Source: Prevotella sp. (GTDB taxonomy: Bacteria > Bacteroidota > Bacteroidia > Bacteroidales > Bacteroidaceae). Taken from it: DNA of 64,000 nt. This document shows positions 8,543 through 14,823 of this stretch, piece by piece (position 1 is the first letter of the stretch; the number at the start of each line of letters is the position of its first letter). The notes under the pieces are model-generated. The model had not been told where the DNA came from. It saw nothing but the letters and a program-made list of their open reading frames with translations, and searched no databases. Position numbers and translations under genes: made by a program. The stretch lies in NCBI GenBank assembly GCA_017458005.1, contig JAFTGH010000029.1, forward strand, positions 31,210 through 95,209. Direction: 5' to 3'.

Positions 8543-8869
8543 ATCAAGGGAGAGATCCTGCTGGGGCTTCTCCACTTCTTTCTCCTCTATCTGCTCGTCA
8601 CGAAACTGGAGCATCATCTGACGGGCATCGGCGGAGCCTTCCGTATTCAGACGATAATAGCCACGACGACCAGTAGACTCTATCAGCGACTGGGACGACT
8701 TACTATTGCGCAGCAGGAACTGTTGCACGTACCCACGGATATCCTCATAATCGGGCTGCGTGAAGAAGGTACAGTTCATGTTGTAAACATGCTTGGCAAT
8801 CGCCTGCACGCTTACACCACCTTCTCCCGCATCGGTGAGCACCTTCAATATCTGTTGGTCGTATCCCAA
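8531..8869 (-). CDS. Winged-helix-like conserved Bacteroidales protein
   Basis: 112 residues, starting at a TTG codon (8867-8869). No ATG lies in frame upstream before a stop, and the conserved opening YDQQILKVLTDAGEGGVSVQ follows immediately. This resembles a small family I know from Bacteroidales, in which 'YDQ-ILKVL--AG--G-SVQ-IA-HV' forms a helix-turn-helix; the family has no assigned function. The C-terminus (LSLDLFA) is acidic and low in complexity. A 14-nt-spaced repeat abuts the start codon and may have replaced the original start. It is probably transcribed from the 9263 gene by read-through, since the only upstream landmark is that gene's terminator. Confidence 0.7.
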   Translation of the reverse strand: MGYDQQILKVLTDAGEGGVSVQAIAKHVYNMNCTFFTQPDYEDIRGYVQQFLLRNSKSSQSLIESTGRRGYYRLNTEGSADARQMMLQFRDEQIEEKEVEKPQQDLSLDLFA

Positions 8870-8893
8870 ACTATGAACTCTTAACTATGAACT
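8869..8893. repeat. AACTATGAACT repeat, two units
   Basis: Two copies of aactatgaact, 14 nt apart (8869-8879 and 8883-8893), placed exactly between the start codon of the 112-residue gene and the terminator of its upstream neighbour. This is another member of the short-repeat families found at gene junctions in this window. Confidence 0.6.
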
Positions 8894-8902
8894 AAAAAAA
8901 GA

Positions 8903-8926
8903 CCGGTATGCCTTAACGCTTACCGG
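8903..8926 (-). terminator. Rho-independent terminator
   Basis: CCGGTA (8903-8908) pairs with TACCGG (8921-8926), and further pairs extend the stem after one mismatch. On the minus strand it is followed by seven T (8894-8900). It lies 25 nt after the stop of the gene at 8952-9263. Confidence 0.75.
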
Positions 8927-8951
8927 CCCTTTTATGCTTCGTTTGATTTGA

Positions 8952-9263
8952 TTAAGCAAGTGTAATCTTCTCGTCAGCAGCAGCGAGTTTGCCCTCTTTG
9001 AAGAGCCATCCCAGACCCAGCAGAGTCTCCTCCTCACTGATCTTTGCTGCCTTTGCAATCTCCTTAACGGTCAAAGCCTTACCAGCAGCAGCGAGTGCCT
9101 GATAAACATCACCAGCCTTGAAACCAGCGTTCTCAGCGTTAACAACTGCGACCTTCTTCTCTGCAGCCTTCTTAGGAGCAGCGGCTTTCTTTACGGTTGC
9201 CTTCTTTGGCTCTGCAGCCTTAACAGGAGCAGCGGCCTTCTTTGTAGTTTTCTTTTCTGCCAT
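8952..9263 (-). CDS. DUF2582-type winged-helix protein with Lys/Ala-rich tail
   Basis: 103 residues. Residues 1-45 are a basic Lys/Ala/Pro tail (KKTTKKAAAPVKAAEPKK and repeats) like histone H1 or bacterial nucleoid tails. Residues 46-103 look like the DUF2582 winged helix (AGDVYQALAAAGKALTVKEI, then EETLLGLGWLFKEGKL). This suggests a small DNA-binding, perhaps nucleoid-associated, protein; the function is unproven. It has its own promoter (-7 element at 9328-9335) and a good terminator at 8903-8926, so it is expressed as a short transcript, as expected for an abundant small protein. Confidence 0.8.
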   Translation of the reverse strand: MAEKKTTKKAAAPVKAAEPKKATVKKAAAPKKAAEKKVAVVNAENAGFKAGDVYQALAAAGKALTVKEIAKAAKISEEETLLGLGWLFKEGKLAAADEKITLA

Positions 9264-9327
9264 AATTCTTTTAAATTAATACGCTATTGAATGTTCTTTA
9301 TTAAGAATATTTTCTTTTTTCTGGGTG

Positions 9328-9335
9328 CAAAGGTA
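9328..9335 (-). promoter_or_regulatory. Bacteroidetes -7 element for the 8952-9263 gene
   Basis: On the minus strand TACCTTTG, followed by CACCC. The leader to the ATG would be about 60 nt. No convincing TTG sits at the expected distance. Confidence 0.5.
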
Positions 9336-9406
9336 GAAATTATTTACAACCGTTGTTTCCGTGCACAGCGTATTTTTTATGTTTTTTTAATTATTCTTGA
9401 CTTAGG

Positions 9407-11161
9407 TCAAGCGAGATGAACCTCTAACTGCAACTCTTCCAGTTGTTTAGCATCCAACTCACCTGGTGCGTCGAGCATCACGTCACGACCCGAATTGTTC
9501 TTCGGGAAGGCGATGCAGTCGCGGATAGAATCCAACCCTGCCATCAGGCTCACGAAGCGATCGAGACCAAAGGCGAGTCCAGCGTGAGGGGGCGCGCCAT
9601 ACTTAAAGGCGTTGATGAGGAAGCCAAACTGTGCCATGGCACGCTCTGGGGTGAAGCCCAGGATCTGGAACATCTTCTCCTGCAACTTACCGTCATGGAT
9701 ACGCAGGGAGCCGCCACCGACCTCCACGCCATTACATACAAAGTCATAGGCAACGGCACGTACCTTCTCTGGTGCGGTGTCGAGCAAGGGGATATCATCG
9801 GGGTTAGGCAGGGTGAACGGATGGTGGGTAGCCATCAGGCGCTGCTCCTCGTCGCTCCACTCGAACAAGGGGAAGTCGACAATCCAGAGGCACACGAACT
9901 TATCCTTGTCACGCAGTCCGAGACGGTCGCCCATCTCCAAGCGCAGCGTACAGAGTTGTGTGCGGGTTTTGTTCGCCTTGTCGCCACTGAGTATCAGTAC
10001 GAGGTCACCATCCTTGGCACCAGTCTTCTCCTTCAGTTTCGTCCACACCTCTGGGGTATAGAACTTATCAATAGAGGTCTTCACCGTACCATCGGCGTTG
10101 AACTTCACATAGACCAGCCCCTTGGCTCCTACCTGCGGACGCTTTACGAAGTCAGTCAACTGGTCGAGTTGCTTGCGGGTATAGTCCGCACAACCTGGTA
10201 CCACGATACCTCCGATATACTCCGCCTCGTTGAAGACAGGGAACTCACCCGTACCTTTCAGCACGTCCATCAGTTCCACGAACTCCATACCGAATCGCAG
10301 GTCGGGCTTGTCAGAGCCGAAGCGACACATCGCCTCCTGCCATGTCATGCGCTGCAACTTAGGCAACTCTACCCCACGCACCTCTTTGAAGAGATGACGG
10401 GCAAGGTCCTCAAAGATATTCAGCACGTCCTCTTGGTCGGCAAACGACATCTCACAGTCAATCTGTGTGAACTCCGGCTGACGGTCAGCACGCAGGTCCT
10501 CGTCACGGAAACACTTGGCGATCTGGAAATAACGGTCGAAGCCAGACACCATCAGCAACTGCTTCAGCGTCTGCGGACTCTGGGGCAGTGCGTAGAACTG
10601 TCCTGGGTTCATACGAGAGGGAACCACAAAGTCTCGTGCGCCCTCTGGCGTGGAGCCAATCAGAATAGGTGTCTCCACCTCGATAAAGTTCAGGTTGTCG
10701 AGGAAGTTACGAATGAGGATCGTCATACGATGGCGCAACTCCAAGTTCTTACGGACACAGTTACGGCGCAAGTCGAGATAACGGTATTTCATGCGGATAT
10801 CGTCACCGCCGTCGGTATTGTCCTCTATCGTGAAGGGAGGTGTCAGACTCTCGCTCAGCACATTCAGTTCCTGGGCGATGATCTCAATCTCTCCCGTAGG
10901 GATATTCTTGTTCTTACTCTCACGCTCGTTGACGGTACCCTTCACCTGAATACACCACTCACGTCCCAGGCGGTTAGCCTGTTCACAGAGTGCGGCATCC
11001 TTCGACTCGTCAAAAACCAACTGTGTGATTCCATAGCGGTCGCGCAGGTCAACAAAGGTCATACCTCCCATCTTACGTGTCTTCTGTACCCATCCGGCAA
11101 GTGTCACCACCTGTACGGCATCTGTGAGTCTCAACTCACCACAAGTCTTTGTCCTATACAT
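9407..11161 (-). CDS. aspS: Aspartate--tRNA ligase
   Basis: 584 residues from the ATG at 11159-11161 ([19 protein letters not shown]); the open frame runs further upstream through the promoter, so that part is not coding. Charges tRNA-Asp with aspartate in the cytoplasm. Visible parts: N-terminal OB-fold anticodon domain ([20 protein letters not shown]), class II motif 2 ([18 protein letters not shown]), a GAD insert in the middle, and motif 3 ([15 protein letters not shown]). The length matches bacterial AspRS. It is a single gene with its own promoter at 11190-11219; no partner gene is evident. Confidence 0.97.
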   Translation of the reverse strand: MYRTKTCGELRLTDAVQVVTLAGWVQKTRKMGGMTFVDLRDRYGITQLVFDESKDAALCEQANRLGREWCIQVKGTVNERESKNKNIPTGEIEIIAQELNVLSESLTPPFTIEDNTDGGDDIRMKYRYLDLRRNCVRKNLELRHRMTILIRNFLDNLNFIEVETPILIGSTPEGARDFVVPSRMNPGQFYALPQSPQTLKQLLMVSGFDRYFQIAKCFRDEDLRADRQPEFTQIDCEMSFADQEDVLNIFEDLARHLFKEVRGVELPKLQRMTWQEAMCRFGSDKPDLRFGMEFVELMDVLKGTGEFPVFNEAEYIGGIVVPGCADYTRKQLDQLTDFVKRPQVGAKGLVYVKFNADGTVKTSIDKFYTPEVWTKLKEKTGAKDGDLVLILSGDKANKTRTQLCTLRLEMGDRLGLRDKDKFVCLWIVDFPLFEWSDEEQRLMATHHPFTLPNPDDIPLLDTAPEKVRAVAYDFVCNGVEVGGGSLRIHDGKLQEKMFQILGFTPERAMAQFGFLINAFKYGAPPHAGLAFGLDRFVSLMAGLDSIRDCIAFPKNNSGRDVMLDAPGELDAKQLEELQLEVHLA

Positions 11162-11189
11162 ATTATATAATATATTTCGTTTGGGAGTG

Positions 11190-11219
11190 CAAAGGTACAA
11201 ATAAGTGAGTAAAGAACAA
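11190..11219 (-). promoter_or_regulatory. Bacteroidetes promoter for aspS
   Basis: On the minus strand TTG (11217-11219), a 19-nt spacer and TACCTTTG (11190-11197). The leader is about 24 nt. The bases around the -7 element and the motif at 11241-11278 further upstream resemble the promoter region of the lipoprotein operon at 39979-40062. Confidence 0.75.
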
Positions 11220-11240
11220 AATAAATCCATTTATTTTTTC

Positions 11241-11278
11241 TTTCGAACGTGAGTACCTTCGACCAAAGGTCAAAGATA
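11241..11278. promoter_or_regulatory. Shared upstream motif, copy 1
   Basis: Begins tttcgaacgtgagtac and ends with an inverted GACC/GGTC followed by AAAG. A near-identical 39-bp block lies at 40024-40062, also upstream of a minus-strand promoter. Candidate operator or enhancer-like site. Confidence 0.45.
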
Positions 11279-11299
11279 AATAAAAAATTGGCAAAAACA

Positions 11300-11329
11300 T
11301 TGTATTTTCAAAAAAATATCGTATTTTTG
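11300..11329 (+). promoter_or_regulatory. Bacteroidetes promoter for the small gene at 11356
   Basis: TTG (11300-11302), a 19-nt spacer and TATTTTTG (11322-11329). The leader to the ATG at 11356 would be about 22 nt. Confidence 0.7.
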
Positions 11330-11355
11330 CATCGAAAAATAAAAGTAGACTAATT

Positions 11356-11532
11356 ATGGCATTAGCAATCAAAGCAATTCCAACGCTATACGGTGACGAG
11401 GCGCGTCGTTTCCGCGAGATGGCAGACGAAACAGAGCGCAAGTTTGATTTGCGCCCGAAGCGAGATATCACAAAAGACCCTCGCTATAAAGCGATGCGCA
11501 CTATTCTTGATAGGTCGAACATCAACTTCTAA
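11356..11532 (+). CDS. Small protein of a GNAT-associated pair
   Basis: 58 residues (MALAIKAIPTLYGDEARRF at the start, ILDRSNINF at the end), too short for most gene callers but preceded by a good promoter. It resembles the short proteins starting 'MA-AI---PTL-G--A-RF' that precede GNAT acetyltransferase genes in many Bacteroidetes and look like antitoxins. This recognition is from memory and is not certain. The GNAT gene expected downstream is present only as a 26-codon stub 9 nt later, so this member has probably lost its partner. The Arg/Lys-rich C-terminal half could bind nucleic acid or the missing toxin. Confidence 0.6.
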   Translation: MALAIKAIPTLYGDEARRFREMADETERKFDLRPKRDITKDPRYKAMRTILDRSNINF

Positions 11533-11541
11533 CAATAACGA

Positions 11542-11622
11542 ATGGCGTTTCTCGAAGAAAACTGTGTTCTTGATATCTTGACAGATGACATTCTTGCTGA
11601 GTGTCATTCTTTTTTCCTTTAA
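11542..11622 (+). pseudogene. Truncated GNAT acetyltransferase, 5' stub
   Basis: Reads MAFLEENCVLDILTDDILAE then CHSFFL and stops. The pattern 'LDILTD-IL--C-PF' is the N-terminus of a Bacteroidetes GNAT family whose next residues are a conserved Cys-Gly-Asn segment; here the match ends after the Cys and only AT-rich sequence follows. The acetyl-CoA-binding motif is missing. The break lies next to promoter-repeat copy A (11658-11714), which suggests loss by recombination. Confidence 0.5.
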
Positions 11623-11657
11623 AATCACAAGTAGTACTTTTGATTTTCAATCAAATT

Positions 11658-11714
11658 CGAGTGCAAAAATAACACAAATTATCAAATGTTGCAAGTATTT
11701 GGGGAAGATTTTGT
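11658..11714 (-). repeat. Promoter-bearing direct repeat, copy A
   Basis: 57 bp matching 48 of 57 positions with copy B at 12487-12543, in the same orientation. It contains a complete minus-strand promoter (TTG 11692-11694, 20-nt spacer, TATTTTTG 11664-11671), which points into the truncated GNAT gene and no longer drives a recognisable gene. Confidence 0.65.
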
Positions 11715-11739
11715 TTTAAAAATACCAGATAACACAACA

Positions 11740-11767
11740 AAGCCATCAACTCTGAGAGTGATGGCTT
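11740..11767 (-). terminator. Stem-loop, probable terminator
   Basis: AAGCCATCA (11740-11748) pairs perfectly with TGATGGCTT (11759-11767). It lies 56 nt after the stop of the gene at 11824-12321. The T-run after it on the minus strand is weak, so confidence is moderate. Confidence 0.5.
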
Positions 11768-11823
11768 GTAAATTTGAGGCTCGAAACGACTTATGAGAGT
11801 TCAGAGATACAGCCTTTTTATGA

Positions 11824-12321
11824 TTATTTTGGCTTTTGCTTAAAAAAGCCGACAAAATTGTCAAAATCACTGATAATCCTATTGAGATCTGGGTTCTCTC
11901 GTTGTACAATGACTGCGGCAAAGTTAGAAATACCTTCTGCTATTATCTCTGATACTTTTATAAAGTAATGGTCACTATGTTCATATTCACTAAACCAGCG
12001 AAGAAATAGACGGTCACGCATTGCCTGCCGATTATCTCCTGTCTCACATTGATAAAGGAGGATTTCTGGATTAGAGGCAAAAAACTCTTCAATAATACCG
12101 AAAACGGTCTCACGAAGTTGTTTGTCGCTAGGTGATGACTTTTGATTCTCATTAAGAATACCAAATTCATAGGCACCATCCTCCCATATTGTCTGGTCAG
12201 GCGTAAAAACAATACGGTATAATACACCAAAGTCTGTTTTAAAGCCATAGGTTTCCTCGTTTACCTGCCATACAGAATAAGGAACTCGCACATTTAAGCG
12301 ATTTAGATCTATAGGGTTCAT
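11824..12321 (-). CDS. DUF6169-like hypothetical protein
   Basis: 165 residues, acidic to neutral, with no signal peptide or membrane segment. It resembles DUF6169 of Bacteroidetes: an N-terminal beta-rich part (TYGFKTDFGVLYRIVF), a helix (ETVFGIIEEFFAS), the conserved ILLYQCETGDNRQAMRDRLF segment, and RWFSEY. Function unknown. It follows an 18-nt gap after a 43-codon gene, and the two share one promoter. This small-gene-plus-larger-gene layout resembles toxin-antitoxin units, though nothing shows activity. The pair is flanked by two copies of the same promoter-containing repeat, suggesting it moved in as a cassette. Confidence 0.65.
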   Translation of the reverse strand: MNPIDLNRLNVRVPYSVWQVNEETYGFKTDFGVLYRIVFTPDQTIWEDGAYEFGILNENQKSSPSDKQLRETVFGIIEEFFASNPEILLYQCETGDNRQAMRDRLFLRWFSEYEHSDHYFIKVSEIIAEGISNFAAVIVQRENPDLNRIISDFDNFVGFFKQKPK

Positions 12322-12339
12322 AGTTGAATAAATCTTTTT

Positions 12340-12471
12340 TTACAAAGCCTGATGTCTGAGCATGTTAAACTCATGCTCAGTCTTTTCAATCCACTCCTTC
12401 TTACGCTCCATCATCTTACGGAACGCAACCAGTGCTTCATTTCTGCTCTTATATTTTATTGCTTTATACAT
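12340..12471 (-). CDS. Small basic helical protein upstream of the DUF6169-like gene
   Basis: 43 residues: MYKAIKYKSRNEALVAFRKM, then a predicted amphipathic helix with MERKKEWIEKTEHE. It starts at the ATG 12469-12471, about 20 nt after a strong promoter, and ends 18 nt before the DUF6169-like gene, so it is the first gene of a two-gene operon. It is highly charged and has no known domain that I can name. Small partners of this kind do occur next to DUF6169 genes in Bacteroidetes, in my recollection; an antitoxin or chaperone role is a guess. Confidence 0.55.
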   Translation of the reverse strand: MYKAIKYKSRNEALVAFRKMMERKKEWIEKTEHEFNMLRHQAL

Positions 12472-12486
12472 TTAAACTAATATTTA

Positions 12487-12543
12487 CGAGTGCAAAGATA
12501 GGGAAAATTCTCGAATATTGCAAGTATTTGGGGAAGAATTTGT
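12487..12543 (-). promoter_or_regulatory. Promoter of the DUF6169-like operon (repeat copy B)
   Basis: On the minus strand TTG (12521-12523), a 20-nt spacer and TATCTTTG (12493-12500), ending about 21 nt before the ATG at 12471. The 57-bp block is duplicated at 11658-11714 on the far side of the operon. Confidence 0.75.
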
Positions 12544-12638
12544 ATCTGGCACCATCAAAACATGAATGGTCACATCACTTTGGATGGTGCTAAGCGATGA
12601 GAAGGAACGGGGGAAGCGAGTGAAAGAAGCATCCGATT

Positions 12639-12750
12639 CGGTTGTCGACTCCAGTCGACACGGTTGCTGACTCCAGTCAACCGATTGTTTGACTCTAAGT
12701 CAACCGATCGTTCGACTCCATGTCAACCGATTGTTTGACTCCATGTCAAC
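12639..12750. repeat. Tandem array of five ~23-bp units with internal dyads
   Basis: Units start at 12639, 12661, 12682, 12705 and 12728 and are 21-23 bp. The consensus is cgattgtttgactccatg followed by tcaac. Within each unit TTGACT/AGTCAA-like halves form a short palindrome (GTCGACTCCAGTCGAC in the first), so the array could fold into serial hairpins or bind a dimeric protein repeatedly. The first two units are the most diverged. There are no unique spacers, so it is not a CRISPR. Confidence 0.8.
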
Positions 12751-12762
12751 CAGTAAAAAGAA

Positions 12763-12791
12763 ACCTCCGCAAAAGTGACTTCTGCGGAGGT
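12763..12791 (-). terminator. Rho-independent terminator of the OmpA-family gene
   Basis: ACCTCCGCA (12763-12771) pairs with TGCGGAGGT (12783-12791), followed on the minus strand by TTTCTTTTT. It lies 45 nt after the stop codon at 12837. Confidence 0.85.
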
Positions 12792-12836
12792 AATGTATGA
12801 TTTCCTTTATTTATCTCACTAAAAGAGATGGGATTA

Positions 12837-14102
12837 TCACTTCTTTACGAATACGACACGACGGTTCTGTGCACGTCCTGCGTCTGTTTTGTTGTCAGCA
12901 ACTGGCTCATGGGAGCCCTTACCTACCGCACGGAGATTGAATCCATCAACGCCTAAGCCTTCCAGAGCCTTGACGATAGCCTCAGCACGCTGCTGTGACA
13001 AAGGATCGTTAATCTTGTCAGAGCCTTGGTTGTCAGTATGTCCCTGTACCTCGAAGCGAGCCGTCGGGTTCTTCTTCATATAGTCGGCGACCTTCATGAT
13101 CTCAATCATCGACTCCTGTTTCAGCGTTGCCTTGCCAGTGTCGAAGAGAATATTGTTAGTGACAAACTTACCTGTCTCCTGGATTGCCTTCTCGACAGCG
13201 GAAACATCTTGTGCATTGCGATCGTAGAGCGCAACAGCACCCTTGGCAATCACCACATTGCGGATGAAGGTCAGGTTCTCGTAATCGAAAGGTACCTGGA
13301 AGCACATCCATGTGGGCTGGTTGACACGTGGTAGGTTCACTACGCGCTTGTCGTTGAAATAAACTTTCAAGGCACGCTTGTTAAACGACAGTGCCACATG
13401 GTTCCATCCCTTCTTGAAGGAGTAGTCAAACCCACCTTCCTTGTTTCCGTTGAACAAATAACTTTGTTCTTTGGTATCACAGACACCATGTTTCAGGACG
13501 AATGCTGTCAGGTCACCGCTATCATATCCCTCGCCTGGGAACTCAGAACGCTCTTTGGTAACGGCAAGAATCAACTTGATGTCGTTCAAGCCAACATTGT
13601 CCTTGCTATTCCAATAGTAGAAATCATATTCAATGGTGAATTCCTCTGGCAGATAGGCACCTTTCTCCTTGATGAGTGGCTGTATTTGAGCATTGTCGGT
13701 CAAGTTAATGGCTTTCACCCCACCCAGTGTCTTGGTCTCTACAGTACCTTGGAAAAGATCCCACTTAGAAGGGAATTCGCCAACAGTCTCACCATTGAAA
13801 TCGTCTTGGAAAAGGATCACCTCACCACGCTTGAAGTCACTCGATGTGACAGCACTTGGATTGTCATCGCCTACTTCTGCATCATCTCCTTTCGACTTCT
13901 TCCCATTCTTGCCCTTCACAGCGTCAGAGGCTTCGTCCTCGGCTTTGTCGAGTCCCTTCTCCATTGCTCGGTCGATGGCATTGTCGACTCTGCTTTCCAC
14001 CTTGTACTTGAGTCTGTCCTTTGCTCTGTTCAACCAGTTCTGCGCATTGGCAGAAGTTGCGATGGCAAAAGCCACAACCAGCATCAATAATAATCTTTTC
14101 AT
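12837..14102 (-). CDS. OmpA family outer-membrane/peptidoglycan-linking protein
   Basis: 421 residues from the second of two adjacent ATGs (14100-14102; the other is at 14105). A signal peptide MKRLLLMLVVAFAIATSANA is followed by a charged helical stretch (DRLKYKVESRVDNAIDRAME) and an acidic linker. A beta-rich middle (residues about 90-290, FQDDFNGETVGEFPSKWDLF) resembles a LamG/concanavalin-like fold. The C-terminal OmpA domain (NILFDTGKATLKQES, then GHTDNQGSDKIN and RAEAIVKALEGLG) binds peptidoglycan. It thus probably tethers envelope to wall. It has its own promoter (14148-14178) and terminator, so it is monocistronic. Confidence 0.88.
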   Translation of the reverse strand: MKRLLLMLVVAFAIATSANAQNWLNRAKDRLKYKVESRVDNAIDRAMEKGLDKAEDEASDAVKGKNGKKSKGDDAEVGDDNPSAVTSSDFKRGEVILFQDDFNGETVGEFPSKWDLFQGTVETKTLGGVKAINLTDNAQIQPLIKEKGAYLPEEFTIEYDFYYWNSKDNVGLNDIKLILAVTKERSEFPGEGYDSGDLTAFVLKHGVCDTKEQSYLFNGNKEGGFDYSFKKGWNHVALSFNKRALKVYFNDKRVVNLPRVNQPTWMCFQVPFDYENLTFIRNVVIAKGAVALYDRNAQDVSAVEKAIQETGKFVTNNILFDTGKATLKQESMIEIMKVADYMKKNPTARFEVQGHTDNQGSDKINDPLSQQRAEAIVKALEGLGVDGFNLRAVGKGSHEPVADNKTDAGRAQNRRVVFVKK

Positions 14103-14147
14103 CATAATAAAGTTATTTAATGTTATTTTAAGTTTTATTGTTGGGGA

Positions 14148-14178
14148 CAAAGATACAACTTATCCTTGATTTAAGCAA
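14148..14178 (-). promoter_or_regulatory. Bacteroidetes promoter for the OmpA-family gene
   Basis: On the minus strand TTG (14176-14178), a 20-nt spacer and TATCTTTG (14148-14155); about 45 nt to the ATG. Confidence 0.75.
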
Positions 14179-14282
14179 CATAATAAGTATTAAAATTGTT
14201 AAAAAACGAATGCTATATGCTAATAGTATCAGAAAAATGCTATACATTTGCATCGTTTTACGTACTAAAAATTGACTAAAAG

Positions 14283-14672
14283 ATGAAAAAGATACTCGTA
14301 ATGACCCTGATGCTGGTATGTGGCATGACAGCCGTTATGGCACAGAAGCCCGCACAGATCAAGTTTGACAAGACCGTTCATAACTTCGGCACTTTCTCTG
14401 AGAAGGAGCCTAAGGTGACTTGCACCTTCACCTATACGAACATTGGCGAACAGCCCCTGGTCATCAATCAGGCTGTGGCAAGTTGCGGATGCACTGTCCC
14501 TGAGTACACGAAGACTCCCGTGCAGCCAGGTGAGCAGGGCGAGATCAAGGTGACTTACAATGGTACTGGTAAGTTTCCTGGTCATTTCAAGAAGTCAATC
14601 ACTATCCGCACCAATGGTGCTGTCGAGATGACTCGCCTCTATATCGAGGGCGACATGACGGAGGCGAAGTAA
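14283..14672 (+). CDS. DUF1573 domain protein
   Basis: 129 residues with signal peptide MKKILVMTLMLVCGMTAVMA. The mature part is a single DUF1573 domain, an immunoglobulin-like fold common in Bacteroidetes: VHNFGTFSEKEPKVTCTFTY, VASCGCTVPEY with the family's conserved Cys-Gly-Cys, and PGEQGEIKVTYN. Periplasmic or surface location is expected and the function is unknown. A -7 element TACATTTG (14243-14250) precedes it by about 30 nt. The stop codon is the first base triplet of the GGTAAAAA repeat tract, and a bidirectional terminator follows. Confidence 0.88.
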   Translation: MKKILVMTLMLVCGMTAVMAQKPAQIKFDKTVHNFGTFSEKEPKVTCTFTYTNIGEQPLVINQAVASCGCTVPEYTKTPVQPGEQGEIKVTYNGTGKFPGHFKKSITIRTNGAVEMTRLYIEGDMTEAK

Positions 14673-14823
14673 AGGTAAAAAGGTAAGAAGGTAAAAAAGT
14701 AAAAAGGTAAAACATTACCCCAACATAAAAGGCTACTCATCATTAACTGATGCGCAGCCTTTTTACTTTTTTACCTTCTTACCTTTTTACCTTTTATTTT
14801 TTACCTTCTTACCTTTTTACCTT
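14671..14823. repeat. GGTAAAAA repeat tract forming a 37-bp perfect inverted repeat
   Basis: 14671-14707 and 14758-14794 are exact reverse complements over 37 bp, built from GGTAAAAA/GGTAAGAA units. The roughly 50-nt loop holds the terminator at 14729-14761. A further TTTTTACC block (14797-14823) reaches the stop codon of the converging DUF3078 gene. The tract begins within the stop codon of the DUF1573 gene. Confidence 0.85.
14729..14761. terminator. Bidirectional terminator between converging genes
   Basis: AAGGCT and TCATCA on the left pair with TGATG and AGCCTT on the right around a short loop, with two internal mismatches; A-rich sequence precedes it and a T-run follows it. Confidence 0.7.

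Larger units (their letters stand above)
12472..12836. other. Intergenic region with promoter, repeat array and terminator
   Basis: No coding sequence seen. It holds promoter copy B (12487-12543), a stretch without clear features (12544-12638), the five-unit 23-bp array (12639-12750) and the terminator of the OmpA-family gene (12763-12791). Confidence 0.7.

Noticed and set aside
9443-11170. A 575-codon open frame antisense to aspS
   Set aside because: It mirrors the well-supported aspS in a complementary frame, has no recognisable domain and is explained by codon bias on the other strand.
11386-11628. Minus-strand open frame downstream of promoter copy A
   Set aside because: It is antisense to the 58-residue gene and GNAT stub and has no recognisable domain; the promoter is better explained as the duplicated copy of 12487-12543.
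12639-12750. CRISPR array
   Set aside because: The five units abut each other without unique spacers and no cas genes are near.
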